NCBI RefSeq assembly: GCF_029892155.1
Contig: NZ_JARZAG010000043.1
Coordinates: 1-43,348, forward strand
DNA: 43,348 bases
Reading direction: 5' to 3'
Origin: Kitasatospora sp. GAS204B
GTDB lineage: Bacteria > Actinomycetota > Actinomycetes > Streptomycetales > Streptomycetaceae
The notes under the pieces are model-generated. The model saw only the letters and a list, made by a program, of their open reading frames with translations. It was not told the origin of the DNA and did no database searches. Shown here piece after piece: positions 1 through 7,630 of this stretch (positions within the stretch are counted from its first letter, which is position 1; each line of letters starts with the position of its first letter). A program made the position numbers and the translations under genes.

Positions 1-545
1 CCGGCCAGCGCCACCTGGAAGACGTAGCGCGGCTGCACGTCACCGAAACCGGCCCCGCCGTCCTCGCCCTGCAGCCAGCCGCCCCGGCGCAGCCGGTCGG
101 CCAGCTCGAAGGCCTGCGGCTCGTACCAGTCGGGGTCGAGGTCCCGCAGCCGCTTGGCCTGACCACCGGCGATCGCCTCCTTGATGGTGGTGGACTCCCA
201 ACGGCGGATCACCACCGGCGGCCCCATCTTCACCGAGAACGCGCCCTGCGCCTTCAGATGCGCCAGCATCGGGCTCAGCCACCGGTCGAGATCCTGGTCG
301 AACCAGTCGATCGTCGGCCCCTCCGGCAGATAGGCCAGGTAGCGCTTGAGCTTGGGCAACTGCCGGTAGAGCACCAGACCGGCACCGACCACCGCACCCG
401 AAGCATCGATCCACCCGATCGACTCGCTGCGCCACTCCGACTTCACCTCGCCCCAGGACGGCACCTGCATGTGGCTCGCTGACGGCAGGCTCCGGATGAA
501 GGCGAGATGCTCCTCACGGGTGATCGTCCTCAGACGCAGGCTCAT
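1..545 (-). CDS. FemX-type peptidoglycan bridge aminoacyltransferase (partial, N-terminal part)
   Basis: The gene reads leftward from ATG at 545 and runs off the window's left edge, leaving about 181 residues. The visible part opens with residues typical of the FemABX family: a short N-terminal helix, a tract containing SHMQVPSWGEVK, a strand with VVGAGLVLYRQLPKLKRYLAYLPEGP, and a following region with KMGPPVV. Proteins of this family use an aminoacyl-tRNA to add an amino acid to the lipid II stem peptide on the cytoplasmic face of the membrane. In streptomycetes a gene like this lies beside rpsF, which fits the neighbours here. The C-terminal second GNAT-like fold is outside the window, so the amino acid added cannot be judged. 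Family call is firm; exact member is inferred from synteny. Confidence 0.85.
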   Translation of the reverse strand, partial: MSLRLRTITREEHLAFIRSLPSASHMQVPSWGEVKSEWRSESIGWIDASGAVVGAGLVLYRQLPKLKRYLAYLPEGPTIDWFDQDLDRWLSPMLAHLKAQGAFSVKMGPPVVIRRWESTTIKEAIAGGQAKRLRDLDPDWYEPQAFELADRLRRGGWLQGEDGGAGFGDVQPRYVFQVALA

Positions 546-588
546 GCTCGGGGTGCTCCTTGGAGTGGACTGCGGGTGTCGGCCTCGC

Positions 589-632
589 GACCCTATGGCT
601 GTGTGACCCTATCGATGGCTCTGTGACCTTAT
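589..632. repeat. Three short direct repeats upstream of femX
   Basis: The unit GACCCTAT (third copy GACCTTAT) occurs at 589-596, 605-612 and 625-632, with GGCTSTGT-like sequence between copies. It lies 44-87 bp upstream of the leftward femX start, so a regulator-binding role is possible, but no known motif was recognised. The rest of 546-801 holds nothing else identifiable. Confidence 0.4.
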
Positions 633-801
633 CGTCCGAATGGTCCGTTTCGGCCGGGTCACACGCGGCGCGCTGACGGAACCCTAGGGGTGCGGTCCGC
701 GATCGGGTGCCGGAACGGCGCGAACGGCGCCCTCCGAGGGGAGAGCGCCGTCTGATGCGCCGGCTGTGAACCGGGCTGCCGCCGGGCGGCTGCCCCGGAG
801 G

Positions 802-1101
802 TCAGCCGAAGAGGCCGCCATGGGCCAGACCGATGCCGAGACCGAACGCGGAGGCGGCCAGTGCGATCACCGTCACGAACCGCTCGGCGGTGGTCACTGA
901 GATGAACTGGCTCCACAGGCCGACGATGACGCCGGCGAGCCCGGTCCAGGAACTCAGCAGGTGCAGGCTGTGCACGAAGGACGTGCTGAAGGCCACCAGG
1001 CCCAGGATCACGGTCAGGCCCACCAGGGTGTTCTCCCTGGGGTGCCGGTGACCGTCGGTGTTGAGGGTGAGCGCGGGGAATCGGCGGATGGTCTGTGCCA
1101 T
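802..1101 (-). CDS. Small integral membrane protein of unknown function
   Basis: This 99-residue protein has about three hydrophobic segments, at roughly residues 28-46, 50-68 and 75-95, after a charged N-terminus (MAQTIRRFPAL). I do not recognise a characterised family. The ATG at 1101 is chosen over upstream in-frame codons because an AGGAGGTGGG ribosome-binding site sits directly before it. The longer reading would add a proline- and histidine-rich tail with no sign of selection. It lies between femX and the rpsF operon, and is transcribed leftward, divergent from rpsF. Confidence 0.7.
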   Translation of the reverse strand: MAQTIRRFPALTLNTDGHRHPRENTLVGLTVILGLVAFSTSFVHSLHLLSSWTGLAGVIVGLWSQFISVTTAERFVTVIALAASAFGLGIGLAHGGLFG

Positions 1102-1349
1102 GGAACCCACCTCCTGCGGAGGGCGAGCGCGGTGTGTGTACCCGTTCTGCCCAAGATTGCGCCGCTCCAGACGTCCCGGCAATCCATGGGTGTTTTGTTC
1201 GTCCGGATGGGTGCGGGTAGGCTGAGCGATCTGCACTGGTGTATCTGCGTCCTCGCCTGCCCGCTCGCGGGTCGGTGGCCCGTTTCGGGTCCGGCGGGGT
1301 CCGACTGTCAGACCTGGTCACTACCGTGGTCCCACCACAGTGGTCCGAG

Positions 1350-1372
1350 GTCGGCACGGCTCCAGTGCCGAC
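1350..1372 (+). promoter_or_regulatory. Hairpin in the rpsF leader (candidate S6:S18 feedback element)
   Basis: Perfect 8-bp arms GTCGGCAC (1350-1357) and GTGCCGAC (1365-1372) enclose a 7-nt loop, followed by GCCG. Many bacteria carry an mRNA element upstream of rpsF that binds the S6:S18 protein complex, and position and shape would suit such an element. I could not match the full consensus, so the assignment is tentative. The remaining gene-free stretch 1102-1436 must hold the rpsF operon promoter, but I see no convincing -35/-10 pair. Confidence 0.3.
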
Positions 1373-1436
1373 GCCGTACAACCCTCCTGCCACGGAGAGA
1401 CCGTGGCCGCTGAGTCCAAAGGAGGTGGGTTTACCC

Positions 1437-1727
1437 ATGCGTCACTACGAGGTGATGGTCATCCTCGACCCCTCGGTCGAGGAGCGCGCTGTCTCCCCCC
1501 TGATCGAGAACTTCCTCAACGTCGTCCGCACCGGCGGTGGCACCGTTGAGAAGGTCGACACCTGGGGTCGTCGCCGCCTGGCGTACGAGATCAAGAAGCA
1601 GCCCGAGGGCATTTACTCGGTCATCGACCTCAAGGCCACGCCTGAGGTCGTCAAGGAGCTCGACCGCCAGATGTCGCTGAGCGAGTCGGTTCTGCGGACC
1701 AAGGTCCTGCGCCCGGACACCCACTGA
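1437..1727 (+). CDS. rpsF: 30S ribosomal protein S6
   Basis: The 96-residue product begins MRHYEVMVILDPSVEE and carries the S6 signatures GGTVEKVDTWGRRRLAYEIKK and the YSVIDLKA strand. S6 binds S18 and 16S rRNA in the platform of the small subunit. The length is normal for actinobacteria. The ATG follows AAAGGAGGTGGG by about 8 bp, which fixes the start. It is the first gene of the rpsF-ssb-rpsR-rplI group, all on the plus strand. Family and orthology are certain. Confidence 0.98.
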   Translation: MRHYEVMVILDPSVEERAVSPLIENFLNVVRTGGGTVEKVDTWGRRRLAYEIKKQPEGIYSVIDLKATPEVVKELDRQMSLSESVLRTKVLRPDTH

Positions 1728-1734
1728 GCCACCC

Positions 1735-1755
1735 TCGGGACTTCTGAAGTCCCGA
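1735..1755 (+). terminator. Short perfect hairpin between rpsF and parS
   Basis: TCGGGACTTC (1735-1744) and GAAGTCCCGA (1746-1755) are exact reverse complements one base apart. The RNA would fold with a 8-9 bp stem and tight loop just after the rpsF stop codon. There is no U tract, so it could be a weak terminator/attenuator or an mRNA processing signal tuning rpsF against ssb. Confidence 0.5.
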
Positions 1756-1769
1756 AGGCTCATGTCCGA

Positions 1770-1785
1770 TGTTTCACGTGAAACA
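1770..1785. other. parS centromere site (ParB binding)
   Basis: The 16-bp palindrome TGTTTCACGTGAAACA is identical to the bacterial parS consensus, whose Streptomyces core is GTTTCACGTGAAAC (1771-1784). The symmetry extends to GA/TC on each side (1768-1787). ParB loads here and spreads, organising the origin region for segregation at sporulation. The site lies in the rpsF-ssb gap and disrupts no gene. Streptomycetes carry many parS sites around oriC, so this site supports an origin-proximal location. Confidence 0.93.
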
Positions 1786-1825
1786 TCGCTGAACGGAACT
1801 CTTCCTCCCGAGAGGTCAGCACACC

Positions 1826-2443
1826 ATGGCAGGCGAGACCGTCATCACCCTCGTCGGCAATCTCGTCGACGACCCCGAGCTGCGTTTCACCCCCTCGGGT
1901 GCGGCGGTCGCGAAGTTCCGCATCGCGTCCACTCCCCGCACCTTCGACCGCCAGACCAACGAGTGGAAGGACGGCGAGAGCCTCTTCCTCACGTGCAACG
2001 TCTGGCGTCAGCCGGCGGAGAACGTGGCCGAGTCGCTGCAGCGCGGCATGCGCGTGATCGTGCAGGGCCGACTGCGCCAGCGGTCTTACGAGACCAAGGA
2101 AGGCGAGAAGCGGACGGTCTTCGAGGTCGAGGTCGACGAGGTCGGACCGAGCCTGCGCTCGGCGACCGCCAAGGTGACCCGGGCCAACCGGTCCGGCGCT
2201 CCTGGTGGTGCCGGCGGCGGCTTTGCCGGCGGTGGCCAGCAGGCCGGCGGCGGCGGCCAGGGCGGCGGTTGGGGTGGCAACGGTGGCGGCCAGGGTGGCA
2301 ACTGGGGCGGCAACGCCTCGGGTGGCCAGTCCGGTCCCTCCGACGACCCCTGGGCGTCCAGCGCTCCCTCTGGTGGCAACCAGGGTGGCGGCGGCTGGGG
2401 TGCCCCGTCCGGTGGCGGCTTCTCGGAAGAGCCCCCGTTCTAA
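1826..2443 (+). CDS. ssb: Single-stranded DNA-binding protein
   Basis: The 205-residue product starts MAGETVITLVGNLVDDPELRF and has an OB fold to about residue 115, including the FDRQTNEWKDGESLFLTCNVWRQ strand region and VIVQGRLRQRSYETKEG. A glycine-rich linker of some 80 residues follows, and the acidic tip ends EEPPF, the tail that docks replication and repair partners. SSB coats single-stranded DNA at forks and breaks. ATG at 1826 follows CCGAGAGG. A parS site and a hairpin lie in the 98-bp gap upstream. The length and composition suit the essential SsbA paralogue of streptomycetes rather than the shorter SsbB. Confidence 0.97.
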   Translation: MAGETVITLVGNLVDDPELRFTPSGAAVAKFRIASTPRTFDRQTNEWKDGESLFLTCNVWRQPAENVAESLQRGMRVIVQGRLRQRSYETKEGEKRTVFEVEVDEVGPSLRSATAKVTRANRSGAPGGAGGGFAGGGQQAGGGGQGGGWGGNGGGQGGNWGGNASGGQSGPSDDPWASSAPSGGNQGGGGWGAPSGGGFSEEPPF

Positions 2444-2473
2444 GAGCTGACAGATTTCGTGCGACCCGGGACT

Positions 2474-2490
2474 CCCGCACTCGATGCGGG
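2474..2490 (+). terminator. Hairpin between ssb and rpsR
   Basis: CCCGCA (2474-2479) pairs with TGCGGG (2485-2490) across a 5-nt loop, inside a wider GC-rich imperfect fold (about 2465-2496). It has no U tract and may be an attenuator or mRNA stability element within the operon. Confidence 0.35.
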
Positions 2491-2522
2491 CCCCGGATCG
2501 TGATCCTCATTTGGAGCACACC

Positions 2523-2759
2523 ATGGCGAAGCCGCCTGCTCGCAAGCCGAAGAAGAAGGTTTGCGTCTTCTGCAAGGACAAGGTCAACTACGTTGACTAC
2601 AAGGACACGAACCTGCTGCGGAAGTTCATCTCCGACCGCGGAAAGATCCGTGCCCGCCGGGTCACCGGCAACTGCACCCAGCACCAGCGTGACGTCGCCA
2701 CGGCCGTGAAGAACAGCCGTGAGATGGCGCTGCTGCCCTACACCAGCACCGCGCGCTAA
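2523..2759 (+). CDS. rpsR: 30S ribosomal protein S18
   Basis: The 78-residue product MAKPPARKPKKKVCVFCKD... contains the S18 core NLLRKFISDRGKIRARRVTGNC followed by TQHQRDVATAVK. It keeps a C-x2-C pair at residues 14 and 17 plus a later Cys and His (NCTQHQ). That pattern suggests the zinc-binding (C+) S18 type found in rpsF-linked copies; streptomycetes usually hold a second, cysteine-free copy elsewhere. S18 pairs with S6 on the 30S platform. The gene follows ssb and is 17 bp from rplI, in one operon. Confidence 0.97.
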   Translation: MAKPPARKPKKKVCVFCKDKVNYVDYKDTNLLRKFISDRGKIRARRVTGNCTQHQRDVATAVKNSREMALLPYTSTAR

Positions 2760-2776
2760 GAGAGGGTGACCGAAAA

Positions 2777-3223
2777 ATGAAGATCATCCTCACTCACGAG
2801 GTCCCTGGCCTCGGTGGCGCCGGCGAGATCGTCGAGGTCAAGGACGGTTACGCCCGTAACTACCTGGTTCCGCGTGGCTTCGCCATCCGCTGGACCAAGG
2901 GCGGCCAGAAGGACGTCGACGCGATCCGTCGCGCTCGCAAGATCCACGAGATCCAGACCATCGAGGCGGCCAACGAGTTCAAGGCCAAGCTCGAGGGTCT
3001 GCAGGTCAAGCTGGCCGTTCGCTCCGGCGACGCCGGCCGCCTGTTCGGCTCGGTGACCCAGGCCGACGTCGTCGAGGCCGTCAAGGCCGCCGGCGGCCCG
3101 GCGGTGGACAAGCGCGCCGTCACGATCGCCTCGCCGATCAAGACCGTGGGCACCCACAAGGTCTCGGTCAAGCTGCACGCCGACGTCAAGGCCGACCTCG
3201 ACGTCGCCGTCGTCGCCGCCTGA
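2777..3223 (+). CDS. rplI: 50S ribosomal protein L9
   Basis: The 148-residue product opens MKIILTHEVPGLGGAGEIVEVKDGYARNYLVPRG, the diagnostic L9 N-terminal domain that binds 23S rRNA. A long connecting helix follows, then a C-terminal domain with LFGSVTQADVVEAVKAAGG. Length is standard. The ATG follows AGAGGGTGACCG. It is the last gene of the operon, and a strong hairpin terminator lies 24 bp after its stop. Confidence 0.98.
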   Translation: MKIILTHEVPGLGGAGEIVEVKDGYARNYLVPRGFAIRWTKGGQKDVDAIRRARKIHEIQTIEAANEFKAKLEGLQVKLAVRSGDAGRLFGSVTQADVVEAVKAAGGPAVDKRAVTIASPIKTVGTHKVSVKLHADVKADLDVAVVAA

Positions 3224-3246
3224 TCCAGGCTGCGGTAACGCGTCAA

Positions 3247-3288
3247 CGAAAGGGCCGGGCCTCCCGCAGGGGAGGGCCGGCCCTTTCG
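3247..3288. terminator. Strong, near-perfect terminator hairpin, probably bidirectional
   Basis: CGAAAGGGCCGG (3247-3258) is exactly complementary to CCGGCCCTTTCG (3277-3288), with a further six inner pairs (CCTCCC/GGGAGG) around a GCAG loop. The flanking A-rich and T-rich runs of the arms work in both directions, so it can end both the rightward rpsF-rplI transcript and the leftward MATE transcript that converges here. Confidence 0.85.
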
Positions 3289-3356
3289 CGTCTCCGGTGC
3301 CGGTCCGCGTGCCGGTCTGCGGTGCCGCCTGGCGCGCGGCGGTTCGCCTCGGGTGT

Positions 3357-4757
3357 TCAGGCCCGGACCGCGCCGGTCACCAGCCAGCGGCCGGTGCGCA
3401 ACCGGCCGAGCAGGAAGGCGCAGCGCAGCAGGATGAAGAGGTTCAGCGCCCACCAGACGCCGGCCAGCCCCCAGCCGAGCGAGGGCACCACCAGGACCAG
3501 CGGCGCGAAGGCGGCCAGCGTGCCGAGCATCGCCCAGGCCAGGTAGCCGCCGTCGCCGGCGCCCATCAGCACCCCGTCCAGCACGAAGACCGGTCCCGAG
3601 GCGGGCTGGGTCAGCGCGACCAGCAGCAGGACCACGGAGAGCTGCGCGCGGACCGCCGGGTCGGCGGTGAAGAGGGGGACGTAGAGCGGCCGGGCCAGTA
3701 CCACCAGCAGGCCGAGCAGCAGCCCCGAGCCGAGCCCCCACTCGACCATCCGCCGGGTCGCCGCCCGGGCACCGGCGCGGTCCCCGGCACCCAGGTAGCG
3801 GCCGATGATCGCCTGCCCGGCTATCGCGATGGCATCCAGCGCGAAAGCCAGGAAACTCCAGAGCGCCATGGCGATCTGATGGGCCGCCACCTCGCGGTCG
3901 CCGAGCCGCGCGGCCACCGCGGTGGCCAGCACCAGCACCGCGCGCAGGCTGAGGGTACGGATCATCAACGGCCCGCCGGCCCGGGCACAGGCCCGGATCC
4001 CGGCGGGGTCGGGACGCAGCGCGGCCCGCTCGCGGCGGGCGCCGCGGACCACCACGGCCAGGTAGGCCGCGGCCATCGCGTTCTGGGCCAGGACCGTGCC
4101 CCAGGCCGAGCCGGCCACGCCCAGGTCGGCGCCGTAGACCAGGGCGAAGTTGAGCCCGAGGTTGGCGGTGAAGCCGGCCACGGCCACCAGCAGCGGTGTA
4201 CGGGTGTCCTGCAGGCCGCGCAGCACGCCGGTGGCGGCCAGCACCATCAGCATGGCCGGGATGCCCAAGGCGCTGATCCGCAGGTAGGTCACCGCGTACG
4301 GGGCGGCGGTGGCCGAGGCGCCGAGCAGGTCGGCCACCCGTGGGGCCAGCAGGGCCGCCAGCAGCCCGACCGGGACGGCGAGCAGCAGGGCCAGCCAGAC
4401 ACCGTCGATGCCCTGCTGGACGGCCGCCCTGCGGTCGCCGGCGCCGATCCGCCGGGCCACCGCGGCGGTGGTCGCGTAGGCCAGGAAGACGAAGATCCCG
4501 GCGAGCGTGCTCAGCGCGGTGCCGGCCACGCCGAGGCCGGCCAGCTGGGCGGTGCCGAGGTGGCCGACGATCGCCGAGTCGCCGAGCAGGAAGAGCGGCT
4601 CGGCCACCAGCGCGCCGAAGGCCGGCACGGCCAGCGCGAGGATCTCCCGGTCGTGCCGGCGGCGCTCGTGCCGGAGCTCGGCGGCGGCCGGCCGCTCGGT
4701 GCCGGGCGTGCTGGGCGCGGGGGGAGTCGGCTCAGCGGTCGAGGGGCCAGCAGTCAT
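3357..4757 (-). CDS. MATE-family multidrug/toxin exporter
   Basis: The product is 466 residues if the ATG at 4757 (MTAGPSTAE...) is used. A further start 51 bp upstream is possible but would add an atypical cysteine-containing leader. After a charged 40-residue N-tail come twelve predicted membrane segments, with MATE signatures such as LAVPAFGALVAEPLFLLGDSAIVGHLG in helix 1 and the matching AHQIAMALWSFLAFALDAIAIAGQAIIGRYLG in the second half. MATE proteins export cationic drugs or metabolites using Na+ or H+ gradients. It converges on rplI and diverges from dnaB, a conserved arrangement in streptomycetes. Substrate unknown. Confidence 0.93.
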   Translation of the reverse strand: MTAGPSTAEPTPPAPSTPGTERPAAAELRHERRRHDREILALAVPAFGALVAEPLFLLGDSAIVGHLGTAQLAGLGVAGTALSTLAGIFVFLAYATTAAVARRIGAGDRRAAVQQGIDGVWLALLLAVPVGLLAALLAPRVADLLGASATAAPYAVTYLRISALGIPAMLMVLAATGVLRGLQDTRTPLLVAVAGFTANLGLNFALVYGADLGVAGSAWGTVLAQNAMAAAYLAVVVRGARRERAALRPDPAGIRACARAGGPLMIRTLSLRAVLVLATAVAARLGDREVAAHQIAMALWSFLAFALDAIAIAGQAIIGRYLGAGDRAGARAATRRMVEWGLGSGLLLGLLVVLARPLYVPLFTADPAVRAQLSVVLLLVALTQPASGPVFVLDGVLMGAGDGGYLAWAMLGTLAAFAPLVLVVPSLGWGLAGVWWALNLFILLRCAFLLGRLRTGRWLVTGAVRA

Positions 4758-4908
4758 GCGGATACCGTAAGGCATGCACCGGTAAGCAGTACATGGAGTC
4801 TTGGTCATTACGGCTGCTGGGTGCCCAGCTGTGTGAAGTTTTTCTCATGCACAGCCGGTGGAAAGAGTCATCCCAGGTCAGCGAGTTGACACCGGGCGGA
4901 TCGTCTGG

Positions 4909-4997
4909 TTATCCACAGGACTTTCCCCAAGCTTGTGCACAGGTTTCGGGCAGTTGTCCACAGTGATATGCAGTTCATCCCCACCCCCTGTGGATAA
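4909..4997. other. Cluster of four DnaA boxes upstream of dnaB
   Basis: Within 89 bp there are TTATCCACA (4909-4917), TTGTGCACA (4933-4941), TTGTCCACA (4954-4962) and, inverted, TGTGGATAA (4989-4997). The first and last match the strict E. coli consensus, and the third matches the form preferred in Streptomyces oriC. They lie in the 443-bp gap between the divergent MATE and dnaB genes (4758-5200), about 200 bp before the dnaB start. They could let DnaA control dnaB transcription, or titrate DnaA near oriC. No other clear promoter was recognised in the gap. Confidence 0.85.
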
Positions 4998-5200
4998 CTG
5001 CCCCGGATTTTCTTGGAACTAGGCCCACGCGCGCCTTAGCGTGGTCGCTCACCCGACGCGCCGCGCCCGCACCCGGCCGCCGTTCTGTCGGCCGTGTGGC
5101 GTATGAAGGAGGTGGAGCGGACCGTGATGGTGCCCTTCCACCACCCAGGCCACCTCGTCTTTGCACCAGACTCGCACCGCTCGCTGAACGGGGAACAAGC

Positions 5201-6781
5201 GTGACCGGCCCCCAGTACGACGACCACGACGTGCCGCCGCCCCCGGAGGACGACTGGCAGCCGTCCGACGACGCGTTCGGCCCCTCATTCCCCGCCGCCG
5301 GCCCCAGCGACCGCCTGCCGGTCACCCGCAACCGCGGCGAGGCCGCCGGGGGCGGTGGTGGTGGCAAGGGTGAGTTCCGCAAGCGTGACGGCGAGCGCGG
5401 GCGTGACGGCGGTCGGGACGGGGGGCGCGACGGCGGCCGGGAGGGCGGCGTCGAGGGTTTCGAGCGGGTCCCACCGCAGGACCTGCCGGCCGAGCAGTCC
5501 GTGCTCGGCGGCATGATGCTCTCCAAGGACGCCATCGCCGACGTCGTCGAGGTGCTCAAGCCGCTCGACTACTACCGCCCGGCCCACGAGCTCATCCACA
5601 GCGCGATCCTCGACCTCTACGCCCGCGGCGAGCCGGCCGACCCGATCACCGTCGCCAGCGAGCTGACCAAGCGCGGCGAGCTCACCCGGGTCGGCGGCCC
5701 CGGCTACCTGCACACCCTGGTCAACTCCGTCCCCACCGCCGCCAACGCCGAGTACTACGCCGAGATCGTCCACGAGCGCGCCGTGCTGCGCCGCCTGGTC
5801 GAGGCGGGCACCCGGATCGCCGGCATGGGCTACGCCGCCGAGGGCGATGTGGACGAGATCGTCAACGCCGCCCAGGCCGAGATCTACGCCGTCACCGAGC
5901 AGCGCACCAGCGAGGACTATGCGCCGCTGGCCGACATCATGGAGGGCGCCCTCGACGAGATCGAGGCGATCGGCTCCCGGCAGGGCCAGATGTCGGGCGT
6001 CCCGACCGGCTTCGCCGACCTGGACGCGCTCACCAACGGGCTGCACCCCGGGCAGATGATCGTGATCGCGGCGCGCCCGGCCATGGGAAAGTCGACACTG
6101 GCCCTGGACTTCTCCCGGGCCTGCTCGATCACCAACGGCCTGCCGAGCGTGATCTTCTCGCTCGAAATGGGCCGCAACGAGATCGCCATGCGCCTGCTCT
6201 CGGCGGAGGCCAGGGTCGCGCTGCACCACATGCGTTCGGGCAACATGACGGACGACGACTGGACCCGAGTGGCGCGCCGGATGCCGGACGTGACGGCGGC
6301 TCCGCTCTACATCGACGACTCGCCGAACCTGTCGATGATGGAGATCCGCGCCAAGTGCCGGCGCCTGAAGCAGCGCGCCGACCTCAAGCTGGTCGTCATC
6401 GACTACCTCCAGCTGATGCAGTCCGGCGGCTCGAGACGGGCCGAGAGCCGTCAGCAGGAGGTCTCCGACATGTCGCGAAACCTGAAGCTGCTGGCGAAGG
6501 AGCTGGAGGTCCCGGTGATCGCGCTCTCCCAGCTGAACCGTGGCCCCGAGCAGCGCACCGACAAGAAGCCGATGGTCTCCGACCTGCGTGAATCGGGCTC
6601 CATCGAGCAGGACGCCGACATGGTCATCCTGCTTCACCGCGAGGACGCCTACGAGAAGGAGTCCCCCCGCGCGGGCGAGGCCGACCTGATCGTGGCCAAG
6701 CACCGTAACGGTCCGACGGCCACCATCACGGTCGCCTTCCAGGGCCACTACTCGCGGTTCGTGGACATGACGCGGGACTGA
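5201..6781 (+). CDS. dnaB: Replicative DNA helicase DnaB
   Basis: The 526-residue protein (GTG start, TGPQYDDHD...) has a disordered acidic N-terminus and a Gly/Arg/Asp repeat (about residues 60-85, GRDGG units). The DnaB N-domain starts at VPPQDLPAEQSVLGGMML and is followed by the RecA-like motor with Walker A ARPAMGKST (near residue 292), Walker B LVVIDYLQLM, and the C-terminal SQLNRGPEQR and RESGSIEQDADMVILLHR motifs. It unwinds DNA ahead of the fork as a hexamer. GTG 5201 is preferred over an earlier in-frame ATG because the upstream extension looks non-coding and the new start gives the length usual for streptomycetes. Four DnaA boxes precede it. No intein is present. Confidence 0.96.
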   Translation: MTGPQYDDHDVPPPPEDDWQPSDDAFGPSFPAAGPSDRLPVTRNRGEAAGGGGGGKGEFRKRDGERGRDGGRDGGRDGGREGGVEGFERVPPQDLPAEQSVLGGMMLSKDAIADVVEVLKPLDYYRPAHELIHSAILDLYARGEPADPITVASELTKRGELTRVGGPGYLHTLVNSVPTAANAEYYAEIVHERAVLRRLVEAGTRIAGMGYAAEGDVDEIVNAAQAEIYAVTEQRTSEDYAPLADIMEGALDEIEAIGSRQGQMSGVPTGFADLDALTNGLHPGQMIVIAARPAMGKSTLALDFSRACSITNGLPSVIFSLEMGRNEIAMRLLSAEARVALHHMRSGNMTDDDWTRVARRMPDVTAAPLYIDDSPNLSMMEIRAKCRRLKQRADLKLVVIDYLQLMQSGGSRRAESRQQEVSDMSRNLKLLAKELEVPVIALSQLNRGPEQRTDKKPMVSDLRESGSIEQDADMVILLHREDAYEKESPRAGEADLIVAKHRNGPTATITVAFQGHYSRFVDMTRD

Positions 6782-6830
6782 GGCGGCGGCGGGTGCGGAG
6801 CGTGGCTGATCCCGATCCGAGAGGAGACCC

Positions 6831-7400
6831 GTGGGCGAGAACAAGCAGCGCATGCTGGCCGGGGACTGGTACCTCCCCGACGACCCCGAGTTGGGCGCGG
6901 ATTCCGAGAGGCGGGCCGCGCTCTGTGCGGCGTACAACGCGGCCGGCCGGCTCGCTGCGGGCGAGCGCCGGGCGGTCCTGGAGGAGTTGCTCGGCTCGGT
7001 GGGCGACGGGGTGCGGATCCGGCCTCCGTTCCAGTGCGACTTCGGCTACCACATCAGCATCGGGGCCCGTACGTTCGTCAACTTCGGTGCGGTCTTCCTC
7101 GACGCGGCGCCCGTCACCATCGGGGCGGACGTGCAGATCGGGCCGAACGTCCAGCTCCTGACGCCGACTCACGAACTGGATCCGGATCGCCGCCGGGTCG
7201 GCTGGGAGCGGGCGGTCCCGGTGACGATCGGCGACAACGTCTGGCTCGGTGGCGGGGTGATCGTCTGTCCTGGTGTGACGATCGCCGAGAACACGGTGGT
7301 CGGGGCCGGCGCGGTGGTCACCAAGGACCTGCCGGCCGGGGTGCTGGCGGTGGGCAACCCGGCCCGGATCGTGCGCGCCCTGGACGGGCGGACCAGCTGA
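6831..7400 (+). CDS. maa: Maltose/galactoside-type O-acetyltransferase
   Basis: The 189-residue protein has a helical N-terminal part (residues 1-60, with MLAGDWYLPDDPEL) and a left-handed beta-helix built of hexapeptide repeats, containing FGYHISIGARTFVNFGAVFLD, the catalytic-histidine region LLTPTHELDP and the closing VTIGDNVWLGGGVIVCPGVTIAENTVVGAGAVVTKDLPAGVLAVGNPARIVR. This is the LacA/Maa family, which moves acetyl from acetyl-CoA to a sugar hydroxyl. GTG 6831 follows GAGGAGACCC. The gap to dnaB is only 49 bp, so it may be cotranscribed. True sugar acceptor unknown. Confidence 0.9.
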   Translation: MGENKQRMLAGDWYLPDDPELGADSERRAALCAAYNAAGRLAAGERRAVLEELLGSVGDGVRIRPPFQCDFGYHISIGARTFVNFGAVFLDAAPVTIGADVQIGPNVQLLTPTHELDPDRRRVGWERAVPVTIGDNVWLGGGVIVCPGVTIAENTVVGAGAVVTKDLPAGVLAVGNPARIVRALDGRTS

Positions 7401-7534
7401 GCGGTGGCTCAGTCGAGGACGGTCAGGTCCAGGGAGGCCAGACCTCTGCGTGCGGGAGCAGGCTGGCGCCGGCTGGGGGTGACGCCGGGGGAGGAGGCGC
7501 ACCGGCGGGTGGTTCGGAAAAAGTTCAGCCGCGG

Positions 7535-7560
7535 TGTCGATTCGGCGTGCCGCCGTTCGA
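7535..7560 (+). promoter_or_regulatory. Candidate ECF42-type promoter for the DGPF gene
   Basis: TGTCGA at 7535-7540 is followed after 17 bp by CGA at 7558-7560. ECF42 sigma factors are reported to recognise a TGTCGA -35 box and a short CGA-containing -10 box in front of DGPF genes. The adjacent gene is exactly such a target, 70 bp downstream. The rest of 7401-7630 shows nothing else. Confidence 0.6.
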
Positions 7561-7630
7561 CGCATGGGTGAAGGCTGGATGGAACCGGGTGGAGAGGCCG
7601 CTCGGGAGCCGGGCCGAGAAGGAGACTGCG

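Noticed and set aside
3297..4889. 530-residue plus-strand frame opposite the MATE gene
   Set aside because: The protein is Gln/Gly/His-rich and lacks domains, while the minus strand encodes a complete twelve-helix MATE exporter.
5285..6937. 550-residue minus-strand open frame opposite dnaB
   Set aside because: It is the antisense shadow of dnaB, whose protein motifs are clear. The long frame is a by-product of high GC and third-position bias.
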